Virus record (IMG/VR): IMGVR_UViG_3300027793_000052
Location: 248,001 to 312,000 of that record
Reading direction: 5' to 3' (one strand)
Source: a virus
DNA: 64,000 nucleotides
This document shows positions 1-8,828 of this stretch, in pieces. The notes under the pieces were generated by a model. That model was not told the origin of the DNA. It saw only the letters and a program-made list of their open reading frames with translations, and searched no databases. Positions within the stretch are counted from its first letter, which is position 1, and each line of letters starts with the position of its first letter. Position numbers and translations under genes: made by a program.

Positions 1-1
1 T

Positions 2-3000
2 GGTTACATAGCTGCTTCACAATTTTTAGATGAAGATAAATATAAACCACAACAAATATTAAGAGAAAAATACAAAGCCACTAAAATACATTACAACAAT
101 CAAGAATTGGATAGTGATATAGATGATACATCACCATTTTCACCTTGGTGTGACAATACGGCTATAGGTGATAATAGATGTACTACTATAATGGATTTGG
201 TAAAACTTATTAATGTTTTTGAAAAAGACAACAAATCCAACATTATTAAAAGTCCGGAATTTTTTGAGTTACAAAACTTAGAGGCTCTACAAAAATTATT
301 GACACAATATCGTGACACTGTTACAACTTTAATTAATCAATTACAAAGCCAAAACTATCTTTTTGAAAATAGTGAGGCTTATAAAGATGAAAATTTACCA
401 CCACTTAAACAAAAATTAGTTTTAAATAACCCTGATCAAATTAATGAATTAAATAAACAAGATAGTGGTTTATTATACGGTTATTTTAATAAAAAAAATG
501 GTACATTTTTAAATTTAGTAAAAGATATTTTAATAAAAAAAATAACAAATAATGATGTTTATGGTGATAGGTATACTAATTGTTTAAGTGAGGGTTTTAA
601 CAATGATTATGTAAAAAGTATAGAAGAAAAAAATCCTGAAGAACAATTATATACTTTTTTTTATAATCTATTAGATAATAAACCTTTTCAATACGGTATT
701 TTAAAAGGAATGTCTTATGCTGATAGCAATCAGATACAAAAAGATAAAAACGGTCAAACAATAAGTTTTATAGATTTTGGTTTTATATTAAAAGATATTG
801 ACAATTCTTTAAAAATTTTAAATAACAACTCCTCAGACCCAAATCAACTTGGTGTAATAAATAAAAAAAGGTTAGAAGTTAATAAGGCAATCAATAATGT
901 TTTTAGCACAACAATTGGTTTTAAACCCTCAATAAGAAATATATTTACTGTCATACTATGTAACACTGAAACTTTTATTGACATATTAGTAGACTTACAA
1001 GTAAAGGCTGAAGAATACCATGAACAAAACACACAAGTAACACCAAATGGACAAGGTGATATTTTTTCTGGTTATGATAAAGTATACCCATGGCCAACTT
1101 ACATTGAAAAAGGTTATACACCCCCATCTGGTTCTGCCAAAAACCAAGGTGAAAAAGAAGTATATCCAGGTAGAAGATACCCTAATTGGGTTGAGTGTAT
1201 ATTTGTTGAAGATTTTTTAAAAGCATTAAAAAAGTTTAAAGAAGAGACAAAAATAATTGAAAATGATACAACTGGTATAGGTGGTTTTGACAATTATGTA
1301 CCAATAAACCCATTGGAGTCACCTTTGTGGTATGAAAACCCTACAAAATACAAAGATGTTCACGATAAAGAAACCACTTACAGGATTATAGGTGAAAGAG
1401 CTTTTATTAATTTAGATCACAGTTATTTTTCACCAATTAGAATGACACCTGACATGTTGGACATGCCATTAGGTATTAGAAGGAAAGAAACAGAATGGAA
1501 TCCTATTAAAAACACAGATAATGGTCAGGACGATATTGCATCTATATTAGGAGCAATGGATGCTTGGAATTTATTAAACAGTAAAGATGACGGTGATAAA
1601 ATAAGTCTTGAGTTAAATTTAATTCTTAAAGAAAATGATCCCGAAAAATTTATACAATCCGTATTAAGTCGTTTAAAAACAGACGGATTTAATTGGACGG
1701 AAAAAACAGCAGCAGAAATATCCAATTTAAATACTACAATATCAACTGGAAGTACGTTAGGTGCTTCATATGGTTTTAATTGGGATGACGTGTATTATGT
1801 ATTAGATACTGGTAATAATGGAATAAAGTTAGACACTCTTGGAAAAGTTGTTATTCATGCTAATCCACATAAAATGGATTTCAATAATTTATTTAAAATA
1901 ATACCAGCACCAAACGGATCACCTGAAAGTAGTACTAGACAAATAGAAATAACCAATGACAAATTAGTTAGTCAAATAAACAACTACTCCGATAAAATAT
2001 CGTTAGAAACTTCATTTATAAATTTTAATACTAAATCATTAGATGATGCAACAGATTACCCTAAAGATATAAATAAAATCACTTTAGATAAAAATGAAAA
2101 AGTTGGTTGGTTCATAACTTCATTAAGTAACCCACAACAATATATAACTTTGGCAATGTCAGATGTTAAAGAAGGTAAATTAACGGATTGGTACAAAAAC
2201 ACTGATATTAGTAAATTATCTATATCAAACATGGGTTTATTATCTTATTGGGACTACGATAATTTGAATGAAACATATGGAATTAGTTTTTTAACAGATG
2301 AAAACAATCAAGGTGATATATTTGGCAATAAAATTGATTTTAATGGTGATAATTTCCCTAAATTAGAAAATTTTTCTGATCCTAAAAGTACTAAAATAGA
2401 ACCGGAAGATAATATAACAGGTGAAGGTGTGGCAGGTGGTGACGGTATTTCTACACCATTCATATCAACACCATTATGGTTGGATAATATAAATAAATTT
2501 AGAACTAACGCAAGTGGAAGTAGATTAAAAACTAACTCTAGTGGTGGAATGGATACTGACGATAAAATTCAGTATAGAAATTTAGCTTATTTATTTTTAC
2601 ATACACTAAAAACCACCCCATTAATAACTAGATATACGTCTGATGATGGTTATTTATGGGATAAAAATAAAGCAATAGGTGCATCAAATCTTATAGATCA
2701 AGGTAAATCTTCTGACCCAGCATTAATACAATCATTAAGAGCTTTTATGATTAATGGTGGTATGGCGAAAGTACCAAAGGCTTGGTTACTAACACTTGGT
2801 TCTGAATTATGGAGATGGAAAATGTTTGTGGGTACTAAAACAATTAATGACAAAATAGTATGGAACAAACCTTTAACTTGTAAAAAATGTGATAAAGGCG
2901 ATAAACCCAATGGTTTTGACCCTTTAGCACAACCCGGATTTAATTATAACCCAACAGGTGGTACATACACAAAAAGATTGTATAAAAATTATACACTTGG

Positions 3001-5989
3001 ATTTGATAAAAATGAACCGATAGAGAGGAATGATATACCAGTATATTTAAATAAATTATACAATATAACTAACAATAATTTTTATGTTAACAACATACAA
3101 ACATCTGTTTTTAGTAATGAATATCAAAACAGAAAGAAAGGTCAAATATTAGATGGTGGTAATGATCCTTATTGTTCTTTTAGATATTATAATATCTATA
3201 AAGACAAAATGGGACCGTTAAAAGATAATTTAAATTTAACTAACGAACAGGTCACCCCACAATCTGAAACTAAATCATATAGTTGGCCACAACTATGGAT
3301 AGCACCACACCACATACCTTATGTTAATCCAGAAATTTTTTATGATAACGATGAAGGTGAAGCATCAGGGTTTGTTGTGGCTTTTGAAAATGGTATAGAT
3401 TACATGGACTACCAAACAATAATGCCTGTTACATATGATAATACTGAGTATTATGATGGTACATCATTAAATAGTGGTGAATATTACACTTACAGATCCA
3501 GAAGTTATGATGGTAACTTAGGTATGGTATTACAATATATACCAGACGATATAAAAAATAAAATAATTGAAGAATTTGAAAAATGGTGTGATAGTCAAGA
3601 ATGGAGACAAAACATATTACCAATTTTTGATCCTGTAAATTTTGGATCTCAAACTTCTACTATATTTACAAATTACCAACTTAGACAAGACATATCGGTT
3701 AAAACCGTAGGTAATCATAAAGATAGTTATGTTTTAACACTTAAAGACGATGAATCTACATCTAGTTTAAAAAAATTGTTAACGGATCAATATTGGTTGT
3801 TATCTTCTACACCTAAGATATGGTATGGTATTGGAGATGATACACAACCTGGTACAGATGCAATAACAAATCAATTTAAATCTATAGGTAACTCCCAACC
3901 ATTTTTAGTTTCAAAAAAAATATTAGATAGTTATTTAACTTCTTTTTATAATGAGTTTACAAAACAAAGGAATGAAAGGATACAAGAGGTTAATAAAAAA
4001 GAAACTGAGAGTGGTACAAACAACGATTCCATAATTAACGATGATGATATTAAATTATCTCTTTATAGAACTTTTAAATCTTTATCGGATAAATGGATTT
4101 CAGCATCAAATAAAGGTAAATCTTTTTTTACTCTTGTTAATGACGGTAATAACGTATGTGATGGCAATTACAGATACAGAGGTAAAACACAAAGTAATGA
4201 TTCACAAAGTAATGAACCACCAAAAACATTGGCAAACAATTTTCAATACGTAAATAGAGCTATGGGTGACATTGGTGATATTGCTGTAATAGACGTGACA
4301 AAATTAATGGAAATATTAGACAATCCAAAATTATCACTATATCAATACATAACAGATTTGTTAGTACAAAATGAATATTTATTTTTTCCACTTCCAGCAT
4401 ACATAAATTTTACACATTCAGGATTATCTGATGACGCTTTAGTGGATATGTTTAGGCCAGTAAATGATTTAAGTACAATAAGTTGTGGGCCAATATTTTT
4501 GTCTATGTATGTGGGAGGTACTTCCAGACAATTAGACTTAAATAACAATACTTTAAAATCTAATTGTAAACAAGATAATGATGCTTTAAAAAACATAAAT
4601 AACGACAGTTTTTCTTTAACAGGATTTGGTAATAACATACCGGAAGATTTCACCAACACCGAAATATCCAAAACTACAACAGCTTTTAAAGTTACTTATG
4701 GTATTGAAAACCAAAACCATTTTAAAAATATACAGTTAGATCAGGCTGATTTTAAAGAAACTGCAGAATCGTTAATGGTTATAGATAAACTATCACAACA
4801 AGGTGGTAGCGATAGAACGACAAAGGGACAAAATTTAAATACAGCCTATTTAACACGTTCATACACTTGTGAAATAGAATCATTTGGTAATATGATGATA
4901 CAACCAATGATTTACTTTGATTTAATGGGAGTACCAATGTTTAGTGGAACTTATTTAATAACAGAAGTTAAACATAATTTTAAACCAAACAACTCCACAA
5001 CATCTTTTAAAGGTGTTAGACAACCTAAAATGACTGTACCTATTGTCACTGATGTAGCGACAGCAATGAATCTATCATTTAAAGGTGAATCTAGTGATGG
5101 TTCAGGACAGTCTATTGTTGATAACAATAATAATAATAATAATAATAACGGAAGTAGTTCTAAAAGTAAGTCAGTAATACCAACCGGTTCTTACGCACCA
5201 ATTGTAAAAACGTTAATAGAAAATGGGTCAACAAACGGTAATGTATCAGCTGGTAATATTACATTAAAAGCAATACCACCAATAAAAGGTATTAACAATT
5301 TTAAATTAAACAATGCTAGAGAAAATTTATTAATAACCGAAGCTTCAGATTCTTTAGTGGTAATGATGAATGATTGGGTTAGTTGGATGATACAAGATGG
5401 TTTTAAAGGTGACAAAGGCATTTACGCTTATATAACATCAGTATTTAGAGATTATAATAAACAAGTTGATATTAAAAAAGAATATGGTAATGCAGCCGCA
5501 GAACCTGGTACATCACCACACGGTTGGTGTATAGCGGTAGATATACAAATGTTTAGAAAAGATGGATCCATAATACCTAATAAGAAAAATCAACCACAAT
5601 ATTTTAATATTAATGAAAATCCGGCTTTAAAATGGTTATTCGATAATTCATACACTTACGGATGGATATTACCTGAAAAATTGAGGGATGGTGATCCACT
5701 TGAAGAACATTGGCATTTTGAATATCACGGAACATCTGCTAAGTGCTTAGTTAATGAATCACCTACAGTATATGGGTACACAATTAAAGTTGACAAACCA
5801 GATAAATCCATAGTCATAAACCCAAAAACTAAAAACGGTAAAACAGCTGTTTATACTGACTGTAAATATAAAAAAGTTGATTCTGGTGAAGGAACTGAAG
5901 GTAACGGTACATTAGGTACAAAAAGTACACAAAAATTAAGTAACATTCAAAAAATAAGTTATAGATTAGGTTATTTAGGTAAAATATAA
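2..5989 (+). CDS. Baseplate hub-like giant protein with C-terminal M15 peptidase (5' partial)
   Basis: The frame is open from base 2, so the gene begins before the window; a TTG at 107 is internal. About 1995 residues are visible. Near residues 1630-1660 a stretch reading QPMIYFDLMGVPMFSGTY, then EVKH, resembles the hub domain of gpD/gp27-type tail proteins. After a poly-Asn linker the last 250 residues carry M15 (VanY-like) zinc-peptidase motifs: SPHGWCIAVD near 1837 and HWHFEY near 1902. I infer a cell-puncturing hub with a peptidoglycan-cleaving tip, like T4 gp5 but with a peptidase instead of a lysozyme. The first 1500 residues are not recognised. A GH104 lysozyme gene follows 4 bases later. 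The M15 call is firm; the hub role is inferred. Confidence 0.7.
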   Translation, partial: GYIAASQFLDEDKYKPQQILREKYKATKIHYNNQELDSDIDDTSPFSPWCDNTAIGDNRCTTIMDLVKLINVFEKDNKSNIIKSPEFFELQNLEALQKLLTQYRDTVTTLINQLQSQNYLFENSEAYKDENLPPLKQKLVLNNPDQINELNKQDSGLLYGYFNKKNGTFLNLVKDILIKKITNNDVYGDRYTNCLSEGFNNDYVKSIEEKNPEEQLYTFFYNLLDNKPFQYGILKGMSYADSNQIQKDKNGQTISFIDFGFILKDIDNSLKILNNNSSDPNQLGVINKKRLEVNKAINNVFSTTIGFKPSIRNIFTVILCNTETFIDILVDLQVKAEEYHEQNTQVTPNGQGDIFSGYDKVYPWPTYIEKGYTPPSGSAKNQGEKEVYPGRRYPNWVECIFVEDFLKALKKFKEETKIIENDTTGIGGFDNYVPINPLESPLWYENPTKYKDVHDKETTYRIIGERAFINLDHSYFSPIRMTPDMLDMPLGIRRKETEWNPIKNTDNGQDDIASILGAMDAWNLLNSKDDGDKISLELNLILKENDPEKFIQSVLSRLKTDGFNWTEKTAAEISNLNTTISTGSTLGASYGFNWDDVYYVLDTGNNGIKLDTLGKVVIHANPHKMDFNNLFKIIPAPNGSPESSTRQIEITNDKLVSQINNYSDKISLETSFINFNTKSLDDATDYPKDINKITLDKNEKVGWFITSLSNPQQYITLAMSDVKEGKLTDWYKNTDISKLSISNMGLLSYWDYDNLNETYGISFLTDENNQGDIFGNKIDFNGDNFPKLENFSDPKSTKIEPEDNITGEGVAGGDGISTPFISTPLWLDNINKFRTNASGSRLKTNSSGGMDTDDKIQYRNLAYLFLHTLKTTPLITRYTSDDGYLWDKNKAIGASNLIDQGKSSDPALIQSLRAFMINGGMAKVPKAWLLTLGSELWRWKMFVGTKTINDKIVWNKPLTCKKCDKGDKPNGFDPLAQPGFNYNPTGGTYTKRLYKNYTLGFDKNEPIERNDIPVYLNKLYNITNNNFYVNNIQTSVFSNEYQNRKKGQILDGGNDPYCSFRYYNIYKDKMGPLKDNLNLTNEQVTPQSETKSYSWPQLWIAPHHIPYVNPEIFYDNDEGEASGFVVAFENGIDYMDYQTIMPVTYDNTEYYDGTSLNSGEYYTYRSRSYDGNLGMVLQYIPDDIKNKIIEEFEKWCDSQEWRQNILPIFDPVNFGSQTSTIFTNYQLRQDISVKTVGNHKDSYVLTLKDDESTSSLKKLLTDQYWLLSSTPKIWYGIGDDTQPGTDAITNQFKSIGNSQPFLVSKKILDSYLTSFYNEFTKQRNERIQEVNKKETESGTNNDSIINDDDIKLSLYRTFKSLSDKWISASNKGKSFFTLVNDGNNVCDGNYRYRGKTQSNDSQSNEPPKTLANNFQYVNRAMGDIGDIAVIDVTKLMEILDNPKLSLYQYITDLLVQNEYLFFPLPAYINFTHSGLSDDALVDMFRPVNDLSTISCGPIFLSMYVGGTSRQLDLNNNTLKSNCKQDNDALKNINNDSFSLTGFGNNIPEDFTNTEISKTTTAFKVTYGIENQNHFKNIQLDQADFKETAESLMVIDKLSQQGGSDRTTKGQNLNTAYLTRSYTCEIESFGNMMIQPMIYFDLMGVPMFSGTYLITEVKHNFKPNNSTTSFKGVRQPKMTVPIVTDVATAMNLSFKGESSDGSGQSIVDNNNNNNNNNGSSSKSKSVIPTGSYAPIVKTLIENGSTNGNVSAGNITLKAIPPIKGINNFKLNNARENLLITEASDSLVVMMNDWVSWMIQDGFKGDKGIYAYITSVFRDYNKQVDIKKEYGNAAAEPGTSPHGWCIAVDIQMFRKDGSIIPNKKNQPQYFNINENPALKWLFDNSYTYGWILPEKLRDGDPLEEHWHFEYHGTSAKCLVNESPTVYGYTIKVDKPDKSIVINPKTKNGKTAVYTDCKYKKVDSGEGTEGNGTLGTKSTQKLSNIQKISYRLGYLGKI
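5123..5149 (+). repeat. AAT trinucleotide tract encoding poly-Asn linker
   Basis: A run of AAC/AAT codons encodes about nine consecutive Asn between the hub-like region and the M15 peptidase of the giant tail protein. Slippage by whole triplets would change linker length without breaking the frame. Confidence 0.8.
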
Positions 5990-5993
5990 AAAT

Positions 5994-6617
5994 ATGGAAA
6001 CAATACCAAAACATTACAAAGCTATGTTGGACACATTGGCTTACACAGAAGGAACTTTAGGTGTTTCTAATAACGGTTATGATTTATTATTTAATTTTTT
6101 TACCATAAACGGTTGGTCAGACAATGCTGAGTTTGGACACCAAGGTAAAAATTGGTCTGTACCTATAGGTAATGATTTTACAACAGCTGCTGGAAGGTAT
6201 CAATTTTTAGCTAGTAGTTGGTATGATATGTCACAAAGGGAAAAAGACATTTTAAAATTACCTAAACTTGATACACCAATAACTTATAAAAAAGTTAATT
6301 ATAATTATAACGCACCTTTTAATAAAGTTAATCAAGATTATTTGGCCTACAAATATTTAAAATTAAAAAAAATAACCGAAGAATTATTAGTAGAGGCCGA
6401 AAAATCAGTAAATAATTTTTCCACTATGATTGAAAAAACAAAATTAGATTGTACATGGACTTCATTAGCTAGATCTTTATCATCTTCAGCAAAACCATGT
6501 GAAAAACAAGCAAAACCTGGTGAAACCAAAAACAAACAAATTTGTACACCAAAAGTATGTTCGTCAGGTGCTGAAGAAATATGGACTGTTTATAAAATGG
6601 CTTTAAGTAAGTATTAA
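5994..6617 (+). CDS. Lambda R-like peptidoglycan transglycosylase (GH104)
   Basis: The 207-residue protein aligns without gaps at its N-terminus to lambda endolysin R as I remember it: KAMLDTLAYTEGT here against KAFLDMLAWSEGT, which puts the catalytic Glu at residue 19 in both. The family's NGYD and AAGRYQF motifs follow, and a WTSLARSL segment matches the lambda WASLPG region. The reaction would be cleavage of the MurNAc-GlcNAc bond leaving a 1,6-anhydro product. No signal peptide is seen. Its place directly after the hub-M15 gene suggests a tail-associated lysozyme as much as a lysis endolysin. The C-terminal 50 residues are Cys/Lys-rich and have no lambda counterpart. Confidence 0.85.
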   Translation: METIPKHYKAMLDTLAYTEGTLGVSNNGYDLLFNFFTINGWSDNAEFGHQGKNWSVPIGNDFTTAAGRYQFLASSWYDMSQREKDILKLPKLDTPITYKKVNYNYNAPFNKVNQDYLAYKYLKLKKITEELLVEAEKSVNNFSTMIEKTKLDCTWTSLARSLSSSAKPCEKQAKPGETKNKQICTPKVCSSGAEEIWTVYKMALSKY

Positions 6618-6656
6618 TTTATTTTTTCATTTTTATTCATTATATTTTTATATTAT

Positions 6657-7286
6657 ATGAATATCATTGGAATTATAGTATCAAAAGACGATTTAACAGG
6701 AATACCAACAAACTTTGTTCGTATGTCTCCTGAAGATTATTTAAAATTAGATAACAAAGAACTCCCTACATTAATAATCGGATGGGGTTTAACTAAAGAT
6801 AATTTTAATAAAGCATCAATTTTAAATAAAAAGATATCAGATAATCTTTATTGGACATTTTCTACCGATGAAAAACGTGGTGTATTTGAATCTGATTTAA
6901 AGAAATTTATTAAAAAATCTTACGACGATTTTATAAAAGGTCTAAAATATTTTAATATAGACCCTATTATGTATAAAATAAATAATACCGAAGAATTAAT
7001 TGAAAAAATAAAGAGCCTCTCTGGTGGTTTTGCATATTTATATCTAAATAAAGTTGTGTACATATATCACAACTTTAATTTATTTTCTATCGACCTTAAT
7101 CAATTGGATTTCATAAAGTTTGATAGAAATGTTGTACTTAATGTGGTGAAAGAAATTATGAATTTTTTTAACAGTGAAATGGAAAAAGAATTTAAAAATG
7201 AACTTAAGTACTTGGATATAAAATATTTACCATACTTAATATACAGAGATGCAACAAAAAACATTATTACTAGCGTCATTCCTTAA
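6657..7286 (+). CDS. Hypothetical protein, 209 aa
   Basis: I do not recognise this protein. It has mixed alpha/beta composition, no membrane segment and no Cys. The C-terminal half is rich in Phe, Asn and Lys. The ATG follows an AT-rich gap of 39 bases with a TATTTTTATA run, a stretched version of the TATTTATA motif. The end overlaps the next gene by 38 bases in another frame, so the two are probably co-expressed. Confidence 0.65.
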   Translation: MNIIGIIVSKDDLTGIPTNFVRMSPEDYLKLDNKELPTLIIGWGLTKDNFNKASILNKKISDNLYWTFSTDEKRGVFESDLKKFIKKSYDDFIKGLKYFNIDPIMYKINNTEELIEKIKSLSGGFAYLYLNKVVYIYHNFNLFSIDLNQLDFIKFDRNVVLNVVKEIMNFFNSEMEKEFKNELKYLDIKYLPYLIYRDATKNIITSVIP

Positions 7287-7650
7287 AGAAGATAAGTTAG
7301 ATTGGTTCTTAAATAAAATTTGGAAAAATTTTAATGTTAAAAAACAAAATGTTTTTTTCTTCAAAATGAATGATGATTATGTATTAACATATAGACTATC
7401 TTTAGATATTGAAAAAAGGATAGACATAAAAAAAGAACTCCCTAAAACCATACAAATACATAAAAAAGGTAGTACCATGTTTACAATTAATGCTTTAAAT
7501 AAATTAATAGAAACAGAAAGTGGTTTACAAGGTAATGTTAATCATAAAGACTTTCAAGTTGATTGGAGTAAGTATGAAAATAAAATAATACTACTCAAAG
7601 GGGAGGATTTAGAGATTTTACCTATTGAAAGAATATTTTTTAATAATTAA
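7249..7650 (+). CDS. Hypothetical protein, 133 aa
   Basis: Not recognised. The start ATG lies 38 bases inside the preceding gene. The N-terminus MQQKTLLLASFLKEDKL is mildly hydrophobic but too polar for a confident signal peptide. The protein reads as a small soluble alpha/beta domain. It is the last gene before a TATTTATA motif, so it probably ends a transcription unit with the 209-residue gene. Confidence 0.6.
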   Translation: MQQKTLLLASFLKEDKLDWFLNKIWKNFNVKKQNVFFFKMNDDYVLTYRLSLDIEKRIDIKKELPKTIQIHKKGSTMFTINALNKLIETESGLQGNVNHKDFQVDWSKYENKIILLKGEDLEILPIERIFFNN

Positions 7651-7653
7651 CGA

Positions 7654-7661
7654 TATTTATA
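7654..7661 (+). promoter_or_regulatory. TATTTATA motif (candidate phage promoter)
   Basis: GATATTTATATAA lies 13 bases before an ATG. It is one of eleven exact intergenic copies of TATTTATA in the window. Confidence 0.5.
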
Positions 7662-7674
7662 TAAAAAAAGTGTC

Positions 7675-7866
7675 ATGTTAGTAAACAAAAACAAAAATGA
7701 AAAAAATATTCAATCTAATTTGGATAATTTTTTAAAGGGTAAAAAACAAGAAGATTGTAACACCGATGAGTGTTTAATTAACAACCCTGAAGAAATCGTA
7801 AAGAGAGAAAATAAAAAAATCATCACAAATGATGGTAGACAACTTTTAAACGAATACACAAACTAA
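7675..7866 (+). CDS. Hypothetical small protein, 63 aa
   Basis: A short, highly charged protein with many Asn, Lys and Glu and two Cys. It starts 13 bases after a TATTTATA motif and ends 2 bases before the next gene, so it probably leads a two-gene operon with the acidic protein downstream. No domain is recognised. Support comes from position and promoter, not from similarity. Confidence 0.6.
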   Translation: MLVNKNKNEKNIQSNLDNFLKGKKQEDCNTDECLINNPEEIVKRENKKIITNDGRQLLNEYTN

Positions 7867-7868
7867 AT

Positions 7869-8693
7869 ATGGAAAAAGATTTATCTAAAGAATTATCGGA
7901 ATCTCTAAAAAGACATAGAGAACTTCTTGGTTATGATCCAACCAAAGGTAAGTCTTCATTGGAAGAAAGTAGATATAGACATACATATCCGGCAGTTGAT
8001 GATATGACTGATTATGCCGATGAAGAGGAGACTACAGAAACAGAAGAAGAAACAACTGACACCGAAGGTGGAGAAGAGGGTGGTGATAACCCTGATTTCG
8101 ATTTCGGAGGAGAAGAAGAAGGTGGTGATGAAGAAACTGCTGATACTGAAGGTGGGGAGGAAGAAGACACCGACGAATTTGGTACGGCTGATGAATTCAG
8201 TGCTGCAGACGAGTTAGAAACTGAAGATGCAGACGAGGAAGTTGAAGAAATAGATGTAACAGATATTGTTAAACGTGCTGACGATGCTAAAGGTTATTCT
8301 GAAAAGGCTGTTAAAGCAGCCGAAGAAGGTAAAAATATGATAACAGATTTAATGTCCAAGTTTGACGCGTTACAATCTACTTTATCAAAGATAGATACTG
8401 TGGCTAACGAACTTAATGTTATTAAGAGAGATATTCAATCACAAAAACCTAAAGAAAAATTAGAATTACGTTCATTAGACTCATATCCGTTCAACGTTAA
8501 ATTAACTGATTATTGGAATGATGAAAAATTAAAAGATAATTATGAAATTACTTCAGGTACTCCTGACGCTGAAAGTCAAGACGGTGAGGTTAAAGTTTGG
8601 AAAGTAAAACCTGAAGATGTTAAAGATTACAACACAACAGATATTAAAAAATCTTTTGTTCCTGAATCTAAAAAGAAAAAAAGAACAATTTAA
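7869..8693 (+). CDS. Very acidic protein with coiled-coil and Lys-rich tail, 274 aa
   Basis: Residues about 45-130 are almost wholly Glu, Asp, Gly and Thr. A likely coiled coil follows (about 135-200) and the C-terminus ends in a basic KKKKRT tract. This layout is typical of scaffold or core proteins and of virion-associated acidic proteins, but no family is recognised. The gene is followed by a strong terminator at 8705-8730, so it closes the operon led by the 63-residue gene. An overlapping frame at 8014 encodes a Lys-rich shadow and is not a gene. Confidence 0.7.
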   Translation: MEKDLSKELSESLKRHRELLGYDPTKGKSSLEESRYRHTYPAVDDMTDYADEEETTETEEETTDTEGGEEGGDNPDFDFGGEEEGGDEETADTEGGEEEDTDEFGTADEFSAADELETEDADEEVEEIDVTDIVKRADDAKGYSEKAVKAAEEGKNMITDLMSKFDALQSTLSKIDTVANELNVIKRDIQSQKPKEKLELRSLDSYPFNVKLTDYWNDEKLKDNYEITSGTPDAESQDGEVKVWKVKPEDVKDYNTTDIKKSFVPESKKKKRTI

Positions 8694-8704
8694 AAAGTAA
8701 ATAG

Positions 8705-8730
8705 AAAAGGGGAAACTTTCCCCTTTTTTT
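8705..8730 (+). terminator. Intrinsic terminator
   Basis: A 10-bp stem (AAAAGGGGAA pairing with TTCCCCTTTT) with a 3-base loop, ending in seven T. It separates the acidic-protein operon from the gp32 leader. Confidence 0.85.
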
Positions 8731-8734
8731 CTGC

Positions 8735-8763
8735 TTTACAAAATCTTAATTATCCATTATAAT
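8735..8763 (+). promoter_or_regulatory. Sigma-70-like promoter upstream of gp32-like gene
   Basis: TTTACA at 8735-8740 and TATAAT at 8758-8763 are separated by 17 bases. The expected start, near 8770, coincides with the first base of the inverted repeat at 8769-8794. No TATTTATA motif is present here, so this unit may be expressed in a different phase from the late genes. The -10/-35 form is not the Bacteroidota consensus, which lowers confidence. Confidence 0.45.
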
Positions 8764-8768
8764 TAACC

Positions 8769-8794
8769 TACGTATACATCATATGTACTGCGTA
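8769..8794 (+). promoter_or_regulatory. Imperfect inverted repeat in gp32 leader
   Basis: TACG and TACAT on the left pair with ATGTA and CGTA on the right, with a 3-base loop and a small internal bulge. About 30 bases of A-rich, G-poor leader follow up to the ATG at 8829. The layout recalls the structured-then-unstructured translational operator of T4 gene 32; that role is inferred. Confidence 0.45.
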
Positions 8795-8828
8795 TTAAAT
8801 AAATGTTAAACAATTAAAAAAAAACAAA

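Noticed and set aside
5191-5421. Reverse-strand frames within the tail genes
   Set aside because: All are shorter than the forward genes they overlap, have no promoter or conserved motif and are shadows.
8014-8217. Lys-rich 67-residue frame inside the acidic-protein gene
   Set aside because: Mirror of an acidic GAA/GAG-rich gene in another frame; a composition artefact.
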